Origin: Chloroherpetonaceae bacterium
GTDB lineage: Bacteria > Bacteroidota > Chlorobiia > Chlorobiales > Thermochlorobacteraceae
Direction: 5' to 3'
NCBI GenBank assembly: GCA_033763895.1
Contig: JANRJQ010000010.1
Coordinates: 314,146-378,145, forward strand
Length of the DNA stretch: 64,000 nucleotides
Shown here in pieces: positions 36,003-45,200 of this stretch. A program made the position numbers and the translations under genes. The stretch's first letter is position 1. Each line of letters begins with the position of its first letter. A model generated the notes under the pieces. That model did no database searches and was not told the DNA's origin. It worked only from the letters and a program-made list of their open reading frames with translations.

Positions 36003-37013
36003 TTAATAGGTTTTCTTTTCAGATTCAGCTGCTTTTGATAAACGCACTGCCTCATTGATACCTTTTGGCTCGAATGATTTAGGCATCTGTTTCAAGGGAT
36101 GTTTCGTTGCTAAACGATTGAAAAAAGGGTTGGATTCCGGATGTTCCTTATAGAGTAATGAGGTTTTAAACCCTTCTGCTAATGACTCTAAAAGATAAGA
36201 ACGCTTGAATGGTTTTATAAGGTACTTATAAATATTGACTTGATTAACCAATTTCATCGCAACCTCTGCATCCTGACTATCAGTGAGAATAATAATCACA
36301 AGGTGGGGATGAGTATATTTAACGGCTCCAATAAAGTCGTTAAATTGAAAGCCTGAATCCCCCGAAAATACTTCTGTCACCAGAATTGAAATAGGCCGCT
36401 GAACAATGACTTCATACGCTTGAAGTGCACTTGTAAATGAATGAAGGGAAAAGTTGGAAGAAAGGAGTTCTTGAAAGGCGCTGAGATGTTTCGGGTTTTG
36501 ATCAATAAAAACAATTTCCGGCTTAATTTTTTTGATTGAAGAATCAAGAACTTTGGAGGGTGAATGAATTACATCGAGTTTTTCATTCTGGAATTGATGA
36601 TTTATCCGCTCTTTTGTTGCTTCAACCGCTTTGCTCCGTGCATTTCTTGAATATTCAATTCCAAGCTCAACGGTACTAATCAATCGCTCTCGATTCCAAG
36701 GTTTCATGATGTAGCGAAATATTTCTCCATTATTGACTGAAGAAATAGTGGCATCAAGATCGGAGTAACCGGTGAGCAAAATTCGCGTTGTGTTAGGAGA
36801 CATCACCTTTGCTTTTGCAAGAAATTCAGATCCGGTCATTTTAGGCATCCGTTGATCGGAAATAATGACATCAATATCTTTGTTCTTTTCAAGGATTTGA
36901 ATGGCATCGAATCCGTTTGATGCCTTGAAGATGGTAAACTCTTCAAAAAGATAGGTGAGGGTCTGAAGCATATATTCCTCATCATCAACAATTAATAAGC
37001 GCCCTTTTTGCAA
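36003..37013 (-). CDS. Response regulator with two receiver domains, the second degenerate
   Basis: A 336-residue cytoplasmic protein. Receiver 1 (3-120) is intact: acidic pair D10/D11, phospho-acceptor D53 in ISDQRMPK, T81 in LLTGYSD and K104 in MKPW. A coiled linker (about 121-160) leads to receiver 2 (166-285), where the acidic pocket is reduced to D171 and the acceptor position is E214 (ILVTEVFSGD), which may mimic the phosphorylated state. No output domain follows; the last 40 residues are basic. RpfG-like sequence features in receiver 1 (TGYSDLDATISSVNNGEIFRY) are typical of regulators with HD-GYP outputs, but no HD-GYP is present. No ATG or GTG precedes the DDEE motif; TTG 37013 is the best start. 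Confidence 0.88.
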   Translation of the reverse strand: MQKGRLLIVDDEEYMLQTLTYLFEEFTIFKASNGFDAIQILEKNKDIDVIISDQRMPKMTGSEFLAKAKVMSPNTTRILLTGYSDLDATISSVNNGEIFRYIMKPWNRERLISTVELGIEYSRNARSKAVEATKERINHQFQNEKLDVIHSPSKVLDSSIKKIKPEIVFIDQNPKHLSAFQELLSSNFSLHSFTSALQAYEVIVQRPISILVTEVFSGDSGFQFNDFIGAVKYTHPHLVIIILTDSQDAEVAMKLVNQVNIYKYLIKPFKRSYLLESLAEGFKTSLLYKEHPESNPFFNRLATKHPLKQMPKSFEPKGINEAVRLSKAAESEKKTY

Positions 37014-37069
37014 AATAGAAGAATGAATGAATTGTGAATGAAAAAGGAATATTTATGAGGGTTAAATAC

Positions 37070-37321
37070 TTACTTTTTAGAAGACTTTAATAGCTCAGAA
37101 AGCTTTTCACGCTCTTCAGGAGACATTTTCTTTACCTTGTCTTCTACAGAATCTTCTTCAAGTGATTTATTGAATTCTTCTTCAAGACCGGTTTGCGCAC
37201 GCTTAAATTCGTTGATGCTCTTTCCTAATCCACGTGCCAACTCGGGAAGTTTTTTTGCACCGAAAAAAAGCAACGCGATAAGAAGGATAATAATCAGCTC
37301 TTGTCCACCCAATCCGAACAT
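37070..37321 (-). CDS. tatA: Twin-arginine translocase subunit TatA/E
   Basis: An 83-residue protein with the TatA pattern: a short N-terminal membrane helix (GGQELIIILLIALLFFGAKK), an FGxxKLPELARGLG hinge, an amphipathic helix to about residue 40, and a charged tail of Glu and Lys. Multimers of TatA widen the membrane for folded proteins. The tatC gene is not in this window. It is first of a tatA, response regulator, DUF2237 run with gaps of 56 and 16 bases. Confidence 0.94.
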   Translation of the reverse strand: MFGLGGQELIIILLIALLFFGAKKLPELARGLGKSINEFKRAQTGLEEEFNKSLEEDSVEDKVKKMSPEEREKLSELLKSSKK

Positions 37322-37525
37322 AGTTGTAAACTTTTGGTAAAAATTAATAATTGATTAACCTTAAAATACAAAACAAGTCCTTTCAAATTACAGCCCTGAG
37401 AGATTTTTACAAGTAAAAATTTTGGTACGGAAGAAATCAAGGAAGTTTCCTACGATTCCAATATCTTCGCGAAGTTTTCACTTTAGTAAACAGGGTGCTT
37501 GCCTTAAGAATTTAGTCGCTACGAA

Positions 37526-38341
37526 ATGTTAGGGATGATAATCAATCACATTTCAAGATTGTTTAACCTTGAAATGGCCTTTTTTCGCCTTTGTTTTACG
37601 AGGGAATTGCAATTCCGAGCCAATTTCATTCTCATTTTTTTTATGGATGTGGTTTGGTACGGAGTGAATTGGTTGTTTTTCGAGATAATTTACCTTAATA
37701 CGGAAAGTATTGCCGGGTATAATCGAGAGGAAGTCCTGTTCTTTATCGCCACAACGTTTGTGATTGATGGAATAGATATGACTTTCTTTGCCTCATCAAT
37801 GTGGATGCTTCCCGATGCGGTTCGTAAAGGCGATTTTGATTTAATGCTCTCAAAACCGGTTTCACCGTTAGTTTATGCAACAATGCGCAATGTGTCTTTG
37901 GGCTCCTTGTTAGACACAATTCTCGCCTTTCTCATATTAGGATATGCTTGGAGTCAGTTAAACATTGTCCCTTCAGGTTTTGAAGTCGTTGCTTACATTT
38001 GCTTGCTTCTTTCAGGCCTTGCGATTATATACTCATTGCAACTCTTTTTCTCTGCGCTCAGTTTTATTTTCGTTGGTCACGGCAGCGGTTTAAATATGAT
38101 GTTTCATCATCTCTATCAATTTGCAATGAGACCCGAGGCCATTTATAAGGGCGGGTTAAGATTTTTCTTGCTGTTTTTATTACCAATGATTGTCATTTCT
38201 GCTCTTCCGGCAAGAGTCATCATAAAAGGATTTGAACCGGAAAATTTTATACTTTCTTTGGCTGTTTCAATAGCATTTTTTTTTGGGGTTCGCGCTTTTT
38301 TTTATTGGGCGCTTCGCCGATATGAGAGTGCTTCAAGTTAG
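37526..38341 (+). CDS. ABC-2 family (DUF990-type) transporter permease
   Basis: A 271-residue membrane protein with six predicted helices and the ABC-2/DUF990 pattern: FRANFILIFFMDVVWYGVNWLFFEIIY near 31-57 (quoted in part) and the loop LMLSKPVSPLVYATMRN, where the RGDFDLMLSKPV phrase is typical of the family. The usual two-permease plus ATPase set is incomplete: no ATP-binding gene and no second permease is near. ATG 37526 is used; ATG 37535 is also possible. The 25 bases before it contain TTGCCTTAAG, a partial match to the box before the SusC-like gene. Confidence 0.85.
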   Translation: MLGMIINHISRLFNLEMAFFRLCFTRELQFRANFILIFFMDVVWYGVNWLFFEIIYLNTESIAGYNREEVLFFIATTFVIDGIDMTFFASSMWMLPDAVRKGDFDLMLSKPVSPLVYATMRNVSLGSLLDTILAFLILGYAWSQLNIVPSGFEVVAYICLLLSGLAIIYSLQLFFSALSFIFVGHGSGLNMMFHHLYQFAMRPEAIYKGGLRFFLLFLLPMIVISALPARVIIKGFEPENFILSLAVSIAFFFGVRAFFYWALRRYESASS

Positions 38342-38377
38342 TTAAGATTTACTTTTTACTAAACACCAATCAATCCA

Positions 38378-39337
38378 ATGGCAGTTCAATTAGATTCTCA
38401 AGTAAAAGCAATGATTTCATTGCTTGATGATGATGACGAAAGCATCTTTAATGTTGTATCCCAAAAACTTTTACCGCTTGCAGGTACAGATAAGCCTGAA
38501 GCAGCAGAAATCCTCAAACTGATTTTAGAAAAAAAGAATGAATCGAAGGAGCGGGTGCAAATTCGCATTGATAACTTTATTGATAAACTTCAATTTGAAA
38601 AATTGAAATCAAAGTTCAATGCAGCTTTGATGGAAAATGCTTCGATTGAAGATTTTTCTTTCCTAATTGCTCAAATCGGTTTTCCGGAACTTGAAGTTAA
38701 AAAGTATCGTGAAGAATTGAACCGCTTGGAAAGTGTCTTGCGCCTTGATTTTGCGGGAAATCGCGATATGACCGATATCGATAAAATCATTATGATTAGT
38801 GTTGTCCTTTTTGAGCGTGAAGGATATCGCGGGAATTCAGGAGCCTATTATGAACCTGATAATAGTTATCTCAACCGTGTGATGGATCGCAAACTTGGAA
38901 TCCCAATCAGCTTAGGAGCCGTTTTTCTTGCTTTAACAGATCGGCTCGGGATTCCTGTTTTTGGGGTCAATATGCCTTCGCATTTTATGCTAAAATATGA
39001 ACAGAAAAAGTTTGGGCCTGAGATTTATGAGATTTTTATCGATCCGTTTAATCAAGGGAGAATTCTTGAAAAGCAAGATTGTATCCGTTTCTTAACGAAT
39101 TCCGGTTATGGCTTTGTGGAACAATACCTTGCAAAGGCTCAAACCATCGATATTGTTGAGCGCATGCTGAATAATCTCCGCAACAGTTACACCGAATTAA
39201 GCCTTTCTTCTAAAGTCATTTTAATAGAACGCTACTTGGATCTCATTCGTGAGTTTCGTGGTGATGAAATGAGTCAAGACGACGGCGCTTTAGGCTTAAG
39301 CGAATCAGATAGCGATTTGGATGAACCGGAGGAATAA
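38378..39337 (+). CDS. SirB1/transglutaminase-like family protein
   Basis: A 319-residue cytoplasmic protein. The central SirB1 phrase is clear: SYLNRVMDRKLGIPISLGAVFLAL (residues 168-191, quoted here in parts), then GVNMPSHFMLKY and EIFIDPFNQGRIL. The N-terminal 110 residues are helical and the C-terminus is acidic (SESDSDLDEPEE). The fold is transglutaminase-like but SirB1 proteins mostly lack the Cys-His-Asp triad, and none is clear here. Function is unknown. The gene follows the permease by 36 bases and precedes the DUF1207-like gene by 11. Confidence 0.85.
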   Translation: MAVQLDSQVKAMISLLDDDDESIFNVVSQKLLPLAGTDKPEAAEILKLILEKKNESKERVQIRIDNFIDKLQFEKLKSKFNAALMENASIEDFSFLIAQIGFPELEVKKYREELNRLESVLRLDFAGNRDMTDIDKIIMISVVLFEREGYRGNSGAYYEPDNSYLNRVMDRKLGIPISLGAVFLALTDRLGIPVFGVNMPSHFMLKYEQKKFGPEIYEIFIDPFNQGRILEKQDCIRFLTNSGYGFVEQYLAKAQTIDIVERMLNNLRNSYTELSLSSKVILIERYLDLIREFRGDEMSQDDGALGLSESDSDLDEPEE

Positions 39338-39348
39338 GATTCACTTCA

Positions 39349-40278
39349 ATGACACATAATTCTTGTATTTCGAATGCAGCAAAAATTGCTGTCCTTTTTA
39401 TTTTTTTGCTATTCAATCCATCTTTCGCGCAATCGCAAACTCTCGAAAGCAAATGGCGATATGAACTTTCGTCACCCCTATTTCGCCCACTTCTTGCCGA
39501 CAACAAAGAGCCGAGAATAGGGGTAACCAACTATCTCGAGGGCAACCAATTGCTTTTGGATATTGGCGCCACAACGGATTTGGTTGAATATGAAACAGCT
39601 AAAATTTATGAAGGTGATACATTGCTTACCACCTATGCTTTTGGAGCCGATTTTGGAACATTTTCGTTACTACGCAAAGATCCTAATTTTAAGTTTCCTG
39701 TTGAAGCCGCCGATTATATTTTTGGCTTTTATTTGAGCTTTCAACGTCCTTTAGGTGATTTTTTTGGTGAAGAAACATATCTCTCCGCAAGGCTTCGGGT
39801 CTCACATATCTCTGCTCATTTAATTGATGGTAGCTATGACAATACCCTTGGTGTATGGCGAAATGGCGAACCCCCGTTTGTTTTCAGCCGTGAATTCATC
39901 AATCTTGTATTGGGTTATGGGTCAGATTTGTTCCGGTTCTATTTGGGCTACGAGTTTCTGATTCATACAATTCCGAATGGCTTTTCAGCTCATAGCTTTC
40001 AGGCCGGTTTGGAGCATCTCGTTCCTAATCTTGCAGGTACAGGCGTTTCTCCTTTTGTGGCGGTCGATTTCAAACTTACGCCGGTTTGGCGACGAGAAAT
40101 CCAAATGACACAAGGATTAGCTGGCACAACCAGTGTCATGATTGGGGCAAAAACTGGCGACATTGGTAAACGTGGGATTCGCTTGTTTTACAATTATGTT
40201 GGTGGGAATGGATGGCGAGGAATGTATCGAACGGAAAGCGTAGAATATCATAGCCTTGGGTTTATAATCGACCTGTAG
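39349..40278 (+). CDS. DUF1207-like outer-membrane beta-barrel protein
   Basis: A 309-residue exported protein with a signal peptide (cut near AQSQT, about residue 28) and alternating beta strands throughout, ending in hydrophobic EYHSLGFIIDL. The segment ARLRVSHISAHLIDGSYDN and the following FSREFINLVLGYG-like stretch resemble DUF1207 proteins. It is likely an outer-membrane or periplasmic beta-barrel of unknown role. Last gene of the three-gene plus run; no clear terminator follows. Confidence 0.7.
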   Translation: MTHNSCISNAAKIAVLFIFLLFNPSFAQSQTLESKWRYELSSPLFRPLLADNKEPRIGVTNYLEGNQLLLDIGATTDLVEYETAKIYEGDTLLTTYAFGADFGTFSLLRKDPNFKFPVEAADYIFGFYLSFQRPLGDFFGEETYLSARLRVSHISAHLIDGSYDNTLGVWRNGEPPFVFSREFINLVLGYGSDLFRFYLGYEFLIHTIPNGFSAHSFQAGLEHLVPNLAGTGVSPFVAVDFKLTPVWRREIQMTQGLAGTTSVMIGAKTGDIGKRGIRLFYNYVGGNGWRGMYRTESVEYHSLGFIIDL

Positions 40279-40330
40279 CAAGCGAGTATGTCCTAAGCTT
40301 TTTGAAGTGAAATTTCGAAACGACTTAATA

Positions 40331-40630
40331 TTAAAATTCAGGGTCTAAACCGTGCATCACAGCACACATTCGACATATTTTTTTAGACTCGTGTTTCATA
40401 AACCATTGTTTTTTGGCGTTGAACCATAAATCACAATCGTCTTCTTCACACTTCTGAAATCCGATATCTTCAGCAAATTGATGAATCATTTCAAGTGTCA
40501 CATCACCGCTTATGGGATTCCCTTTGAGCGACTGTTCTTCAATAAGTGCAGCTTTGATAACACCAATGCTGGCAACAGTTTTGAAAAGCTGTAATCGCTC
40601 TAACGCTGTGTATTTATTTGGCTGGAACAT
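40331..40630 (-). CDS. Small protein with two Cys pairs
   Basis: A 99-residue cytoplasmic protein with no signal or membrane helix. Cys pairs CEEDDC and CRMC in the last 40 residues, with two nearby His, could bind zinc or a cluster. The first 55 residues look helical. It is separated from the divergent pgsA by about 50 bases that contain a palindrome. I do not recognise a family. Confidence 0.7.
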   Translation of the reverse strand: MFQPNKYTALERLQLFKTVASIGVIKAALIEEQSLKGNPISGDVTLEMIHQFAEDIGFQKCEEDDCDLWFNAKKQWFMKHESKKICRMCAVMHGLDPEF

Positions 40631-40639
40631 AAATTCTCG

Positions 40640-40654
40640 ATAATCTCAGATTAT
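40640..40654. repeat. Palindrome ATAATCTCAGATTAT between divergent genes
   Basis: A 15-bp perfect inverted repeat (7-bp arms, single central base) lies 10 bases upstream of the small Cys-protein ATG and 30 bases upstream of pgsA. It may be an operator shared by both genes, or a chance palindrome in AT-rich DNA. Confidence 0.35.
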
Positions 40655-40683
40655 AGAAATGTTCAAAATCAAGTGAAAAATGA

Positions 40684-41286
40684 ATGGCTGAAGAAGTTTT
40701 AACAACGAATGAAATAAGCAAAGAGAAGCTTTTAACGTTCTCAAATGCGTTAAGTGTTCTTAGAGTGGTGTGCGTTCCTTTTTTTATTTGGTCACATCAA
40801 GCAGGAGAAAATTCGCTTGCAATGATCATTTTTGCGATTGCCGTTGCAAGTGATTGGTTTGACGGGAAAGTGGCTCGATGGACAAACACGGTTTCTGATT
40901 TAGGAAAAATCTTAGACCCTTTAGCCGATAAAATCACCGGTATTCTCGTGGCCGGTTATGCCGCATACATTAATGAGATACCGTTTTGGTTTCTTTTTCT
41001 CTTGGTTATTCGCGATGGTCTTATTTTCAGTGGAGGAATTTATGCGAAAAGAAAAAAGCATTTAATTACCACTTCGCTTTGGGCGGGAAAAGTAGCGGTA
41101 GGTTTTCTTGCAGGGATGCTCGCCGCGGCACTCTGGCGAGAACCATTTTTTGACCCATATCTCTCAAGGGTTTTTGTAAGAGATGCTTGTATGTGGATTT
41201 CGCTTTTTTTATTGCTTTATTCCTTCGGTCAATATGCTGTTCGCTTTTACGATATTTTGAAAGGGAAGCCAGTTAAAATGCTTTAG
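40684..41286 (+). CDS. pgsA: CDP-alcohol phosphatidyltransferase, phosphatidylglycerophosphate synthase type
   Basis: A 200-residue membrane protein with five to six helices. The CDP-alcohol signature DGx2ARx8Gx3Dx3D is complete in DGKVARWTNTVSDLGKILD plus PLAD, near residues 60-83. PgsA joins CDP-diacylglycerol and glycerol-3-phosphate on the way to phosphatidylglycerol. The family also includes phosphatidylserine and cardiolipin synthases; length and the ADKITG continuation favour PgsA. metF follows by 25 bases. Confidence 0.9.
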   Translation: MAEEVLTTNEISKEKLLTFSNALSVLRVVCVPFFIWSHQAGENSLAMIIFAIAVASDWFDGKVARWTNTVSDLGKILDPLADKITGILVAGYAAYINEIPFWFLFLLVIRDGLIFSGGIYAKRKKHLITTSLWAGKVAVGFLAGMLAAALWREPFFDPYLSRVFVRDACMWISLFLLLYSFGQYAVRFYDILKGKPVKML

Positions 41287-41311
41287 TTCTAACCATTAAT
41301 TTTGAGTTGAA

Positions 41312-42199
41312 ATGTTGGTAAAAGATATTCTAGAAAAAAATAAGGTTTCGTTCAGTTTTGAATTCTTTCCTCCCAAGCAAGATGCAGATTGGGATAAGCT
41401 TTTTCATAATATTGCGGAATTGATGTCATTACGACCGGCATATGTCAGTGTTACATATGGCGCTGGTGGAAGCACGCGAGACCGCACGCACAATTTGGTC
41501 GTGCGCCTTCAAAATGAAACCAATCTTACTGTTGTCTCTCACCTGACAACTGTTGGCGCAAGAGAAGAAGACATTTTTGATATTCTTAAGCGTTATGATG
41601 AAAACAATGTTCACAACATTTTAGCCTTACGTGGAGACCCGCCAAAAGGTCAAATTGAAAATAGCAATCCCCATCAAAGCTTTAAATATGCCGCCGAGCT
41701 CGTGATGTTCATAAAAAAGAATTTTCCTTCGATGGGCGTTGCCGTAGCAGGTTTTCCAGAAGGCCACCCTGCAACACCAAATAGATTAAAGGAAATTGAC
41801 TTTTTAAAAGCAAAAGTTGATGCAGGTGCGGACTATATCGTTACTCAACTTTTTTTTGATAACTACGAGTTTTATGACTTCTGCGAGCGCTGTGATCTTG
41901 CCGGAATCAAGGTTCCAATTGTAGCAGGGATAATGCCCATCGTAGGTCGCTCCAATATGCAACGGATGGCTGAGCTTTCTCCCGGAACACGTTTTCCGGC
42001 AAAATTATTGAAAGCCATAGGGCGTGTCAGTGATTCAGATGTTGAAAAGGTTGGTCTTCATTGGGCAACCGAGCAAGTTAATGACCTCTTAAATAATGAT
42101 GTAAGAGGGATTCATTTCTATACACTTAATAGCTCAAAATCTACACTCAAGATTTGTGAAACATTAGGGCTCGCTTCGCAAAAAACAGAAGTCGTATAA
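41312..42199 (+). CDS. metF: Methylenetetrahydrofolate reductase
   Basis: A 295-residue flavoenzyme that makes 5-methyl-tetrahydrofolate for methionine synthesis. The fold starts with FSFEFFPPKQDADWDKLF, then VSVTYGAGGSTRDRT, LALRGDPP, GFPEGHP and DYIVTQLFFDN, all family signatures, including catalytic Glu in FEFFPP and the FAD-binding DPP region. Length matches the bacterial enzyme. It ends with TAA inside a short tandem duplication (42191-42213). Confidence 0.96.
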   Translation: MLVKDILEKNKVSFSFEFFPPKQDADWDKLFHNIAELMSLRPAYVSVTYGAGGSTRDRTHNLVVRLQNETNLTVVSHLTTVGAREEDIFDILKRYDENNVHNILALRGDPPKGQIENSNPHQSFKYAAELVMFIKKNFPSMGVAVAGFPEGHPATPNRLKEIDFLKAKVDAGADYIVTQLFFDNYEFYDFCERCDLAGIKVPIVAGIMPIVGRSNMQRMAELSPGTRFPAKLLKAIGRVSDSDVEKVGLHWATEQVNDLLNNDVRGIHFYTLNSSKSTLKICETLGLASQKTEVV

Positions 42200-42213
42200 A
42201 GTAGTCGTATAAA
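42191..42213. repeat. Tandem duplication at the metF stop codon
   Basis: GTCGTATAAA occurs at 42191-42200 and again at 42204-42213, the first copy containing the metF stop codon. It looks like a recent 13-bp tandem duplication that duplicated the gene end without changing the protein. Confidence 0.6.
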
Positions 42214-42243
42214 ATTAATAACTGGTAATAATAACCTTCCTCA

Positions 42244-45200
42244 TTAAGGCTCAAGCGCAGTTTTAGGTTGGTTTTGAAGGCTATCGGTTGGGTTGATGCG
42301 TCTCGAAGAATCAGGCGAAGCTTGAAGCAAAGCTTTATTTTCTTTGCGCTGAGGTTCTTCACCGAGTAAACCAAATAAGGTTTGAACATATGTTCCCCAA
42401 CGGTCAAAAAATTCATTCCAACTTCGAAAGTTTTCTCGATAACCAACACTAAACCCCCATACCGTTGGATTGACTTGGGCAAGCGTATTGAATTGAGCTG
42501 CATTTTCAGCTCGGTAAGCTTCAAATACAATGCTTCGGCTAAATTGATATTCCAATCGTTGAGTATTACTACTTCTTAAATTTTGATTTAGATTCTGAGG
42601 GTCATTCGGGTTCTCTGATGTTTGGGTTTGATTTGTAGCGCTTCCTAAGTTTGAAGCCGCGCCAACAAACGTCAGTTTTCCACCGGTGCCCGGAATGCTG
42701 TAAGCTAGCGATAAATCGAGACCACTGATTCCGCCTTGCGCATCGCGGCCAATCCCGACATTAATGGATTGAATTCCTGCGATCTTTGAAGTCAATCTTG
42801 AAAGCTGCGCAGAAAGCAAACCGGCACTTGCTGTAAGACCGGCGCCAGCAAAAGCGCCTTGTATGGCATTTCCTAAACTCACTTGTGAGAGTTCGCCGGG
42901 TTTGGCATACCACTGCCGTGCATAAAGTAAAAGCACGAAATTCGGAAATGCGTAAGGGTCATCAGTCCCTTCAAGGGTTGAGTTTGGCTCCTTATAGAGT
43001 ATCTCAGTAGCTTGGGCACTATTTTCGCGTAAGCTGTAACCACTTTTAACATCGGGGCTCATAATCGTACCTAAAATTTTCAACGAGAGAGAGACAAAGT
43101 CAATGACATCTGCAGCGTTCTTTTTTCCGGGAATTCTTAGAATTTCCGAGTAGCCCGCATTGATATCCAATTTTGCATCTAAAAAGCTGCCACTTTCCCA
43201 ATAAATGCGACTTCCGGGGCGGATATCAAATCGCGTGCTGTAAAAGTCATAAGTTCCTCCAGAGACTATTGCATCGCCATAAACGGTATAAACCCCGCTT
43301 TTCTTTTGAATCCGTAGCCTTAACTGATCAAGATTTGCGCTAAGACTTTCGCTGATGAGCCGGTTAAAGATCATTGCATAACTAAATCGTTGGCTAGATT
43401 GAAGGGTGAGATTCATTTCCAAAAGATCCAAAAATGTCGGTTGATATGCGATGACCTTCGACTCTGAAAAAAATGTTTCAGAGCCTGTTTGAATACCAAG
43501 ATTTAGGGTAGGATCTTCAGGCGGTTTTGGTTTAATAAGCGTATCCTCAACAAAAACAGTCGAGATAAATTTATTTGCTTCTGCAAATTCTTGAGAAACC
43601 ACAGAGCCGGAGCGATACTGGGTGAGGTCACTCTCTCCAAGGGTGACTGTGCCGGTCAAATAAGGCTGGTCTAGCGTTCCGGATAAACGTATGTTATCGG
43701 TAGAACCTCGAATAACCCCAAAATAATCGGAGCCTTTTGAATCAGGCTTTTGCATTAAAGTGAAATTTCTTGCAATCGCGGAAATCGTTATGTTTTTGGG
43801 AGAAAAAAAGTCGAGTTCCAATTTGCCATTAAGAAACGCATACCCCCCGGCATCATCGTCAAGTCTAAGTCGGTTCCAATCAATTAAGTCGGGAGTAATT
43901 CGAACTTCTCCATTAAATACATAGGGCGTTTCGGTTCCATAAATTACACTTCGAACATCGGTCAGCATGCATAAAAGTGAAATGGATAATTTCTTTGAAC
44001 TTCCGCCAAATTCTCCATCGAGCCTGATATCTCCGGTCGTATTTGTCAAAAAGGGCATAAAAAATTCGAGAATTTTTGCATCGATATCTGTTGATGATAG
44101 TTGCCCTTTAACAGGTTTATCTGGCAAGCGATCTTCAACTTCAACCATTTGAAGATTTATGGGAAACTCCAAATTACCGATGATATGATTTTTTCGATAT
44201 CGTTTCGATGAAGGTGAGGGAATCAAATTTGAATCAACATTAGCCTTAAAATTTAATGCAAGAATTTCCTTGGAATAATTGCCGTCAATGGAAAGATTCC
44301 CAATATCAATTGTCTCATAACTGAAATCATTTAGTGAAGAGCGGAGCTTGATGATTGGGCTATTTAAATTCCCCTCGATATTTAGATCAAGATTGATTGC
44401 GCCTTCCAAGCGGGTATCGGGGTTTTCAAAGACAAATTGACGGATATCTGAAAGAAGGAAATTTTGAATTGAGACATTGATTTTACCATTACCGGTGCTT
44501 TCTAAAGTCCCATCGATAAAAATTTTCTGATTATTGTTTTGAAGCTCAAAATTTTTGAATTGAATGGCATTTGATCCAACCTCGGCGTGAGCTCCCGGTT
44601 TCATCTCCCAAAGATAGTCACGAGTGGCAAAAGAGAAATTGGAGATGTCAAGGATATAAAATCCTCGCTGAAATTTACCAGTTGCAATAAGGTCAATAAG
44701 TCCGTTGGTATTGGCATTGGTTGAGCGAAGGTTGATTCCAAATCCTGTACTATCATATCGAATTCCGAAGTTGCTTCGAAAAAAATCTTGATTGACCGAC
44801 GAGGCACGGAAGGCATCTCCTCGAAAACGCACTGACGGGTAAAAGCGAAGTGTTGAAGAATCAATTGCGACCAATGTATCTCTGTAGAGAGATGTCCCGC
44901 GTAGCCTCCGAATATCAAAAAGCCTTGCATAACCGGCAGAGTCAATTTGTAGATTCGAATTTATGGTCAGAGACCGAGTGGTTGTGATAAATTTACCGGT
45001 CAACTTCCCTGAGGCATTGAAAGCTTCAGCCTTGAAAACAGGAGCCAATTCCGAAATACTTTTTAGCTTTAATGAATAATCAAAGTATAAATCTGGGTAA
45101 ACAGAAACCGAGGAAATTTCAATCGGTGGAGAGTTCTTTTGTTTTGGGTCAGAAGCGGGAATGGTATAGTTTAATTCTGAAATCAGGCTGGAATATCGAC

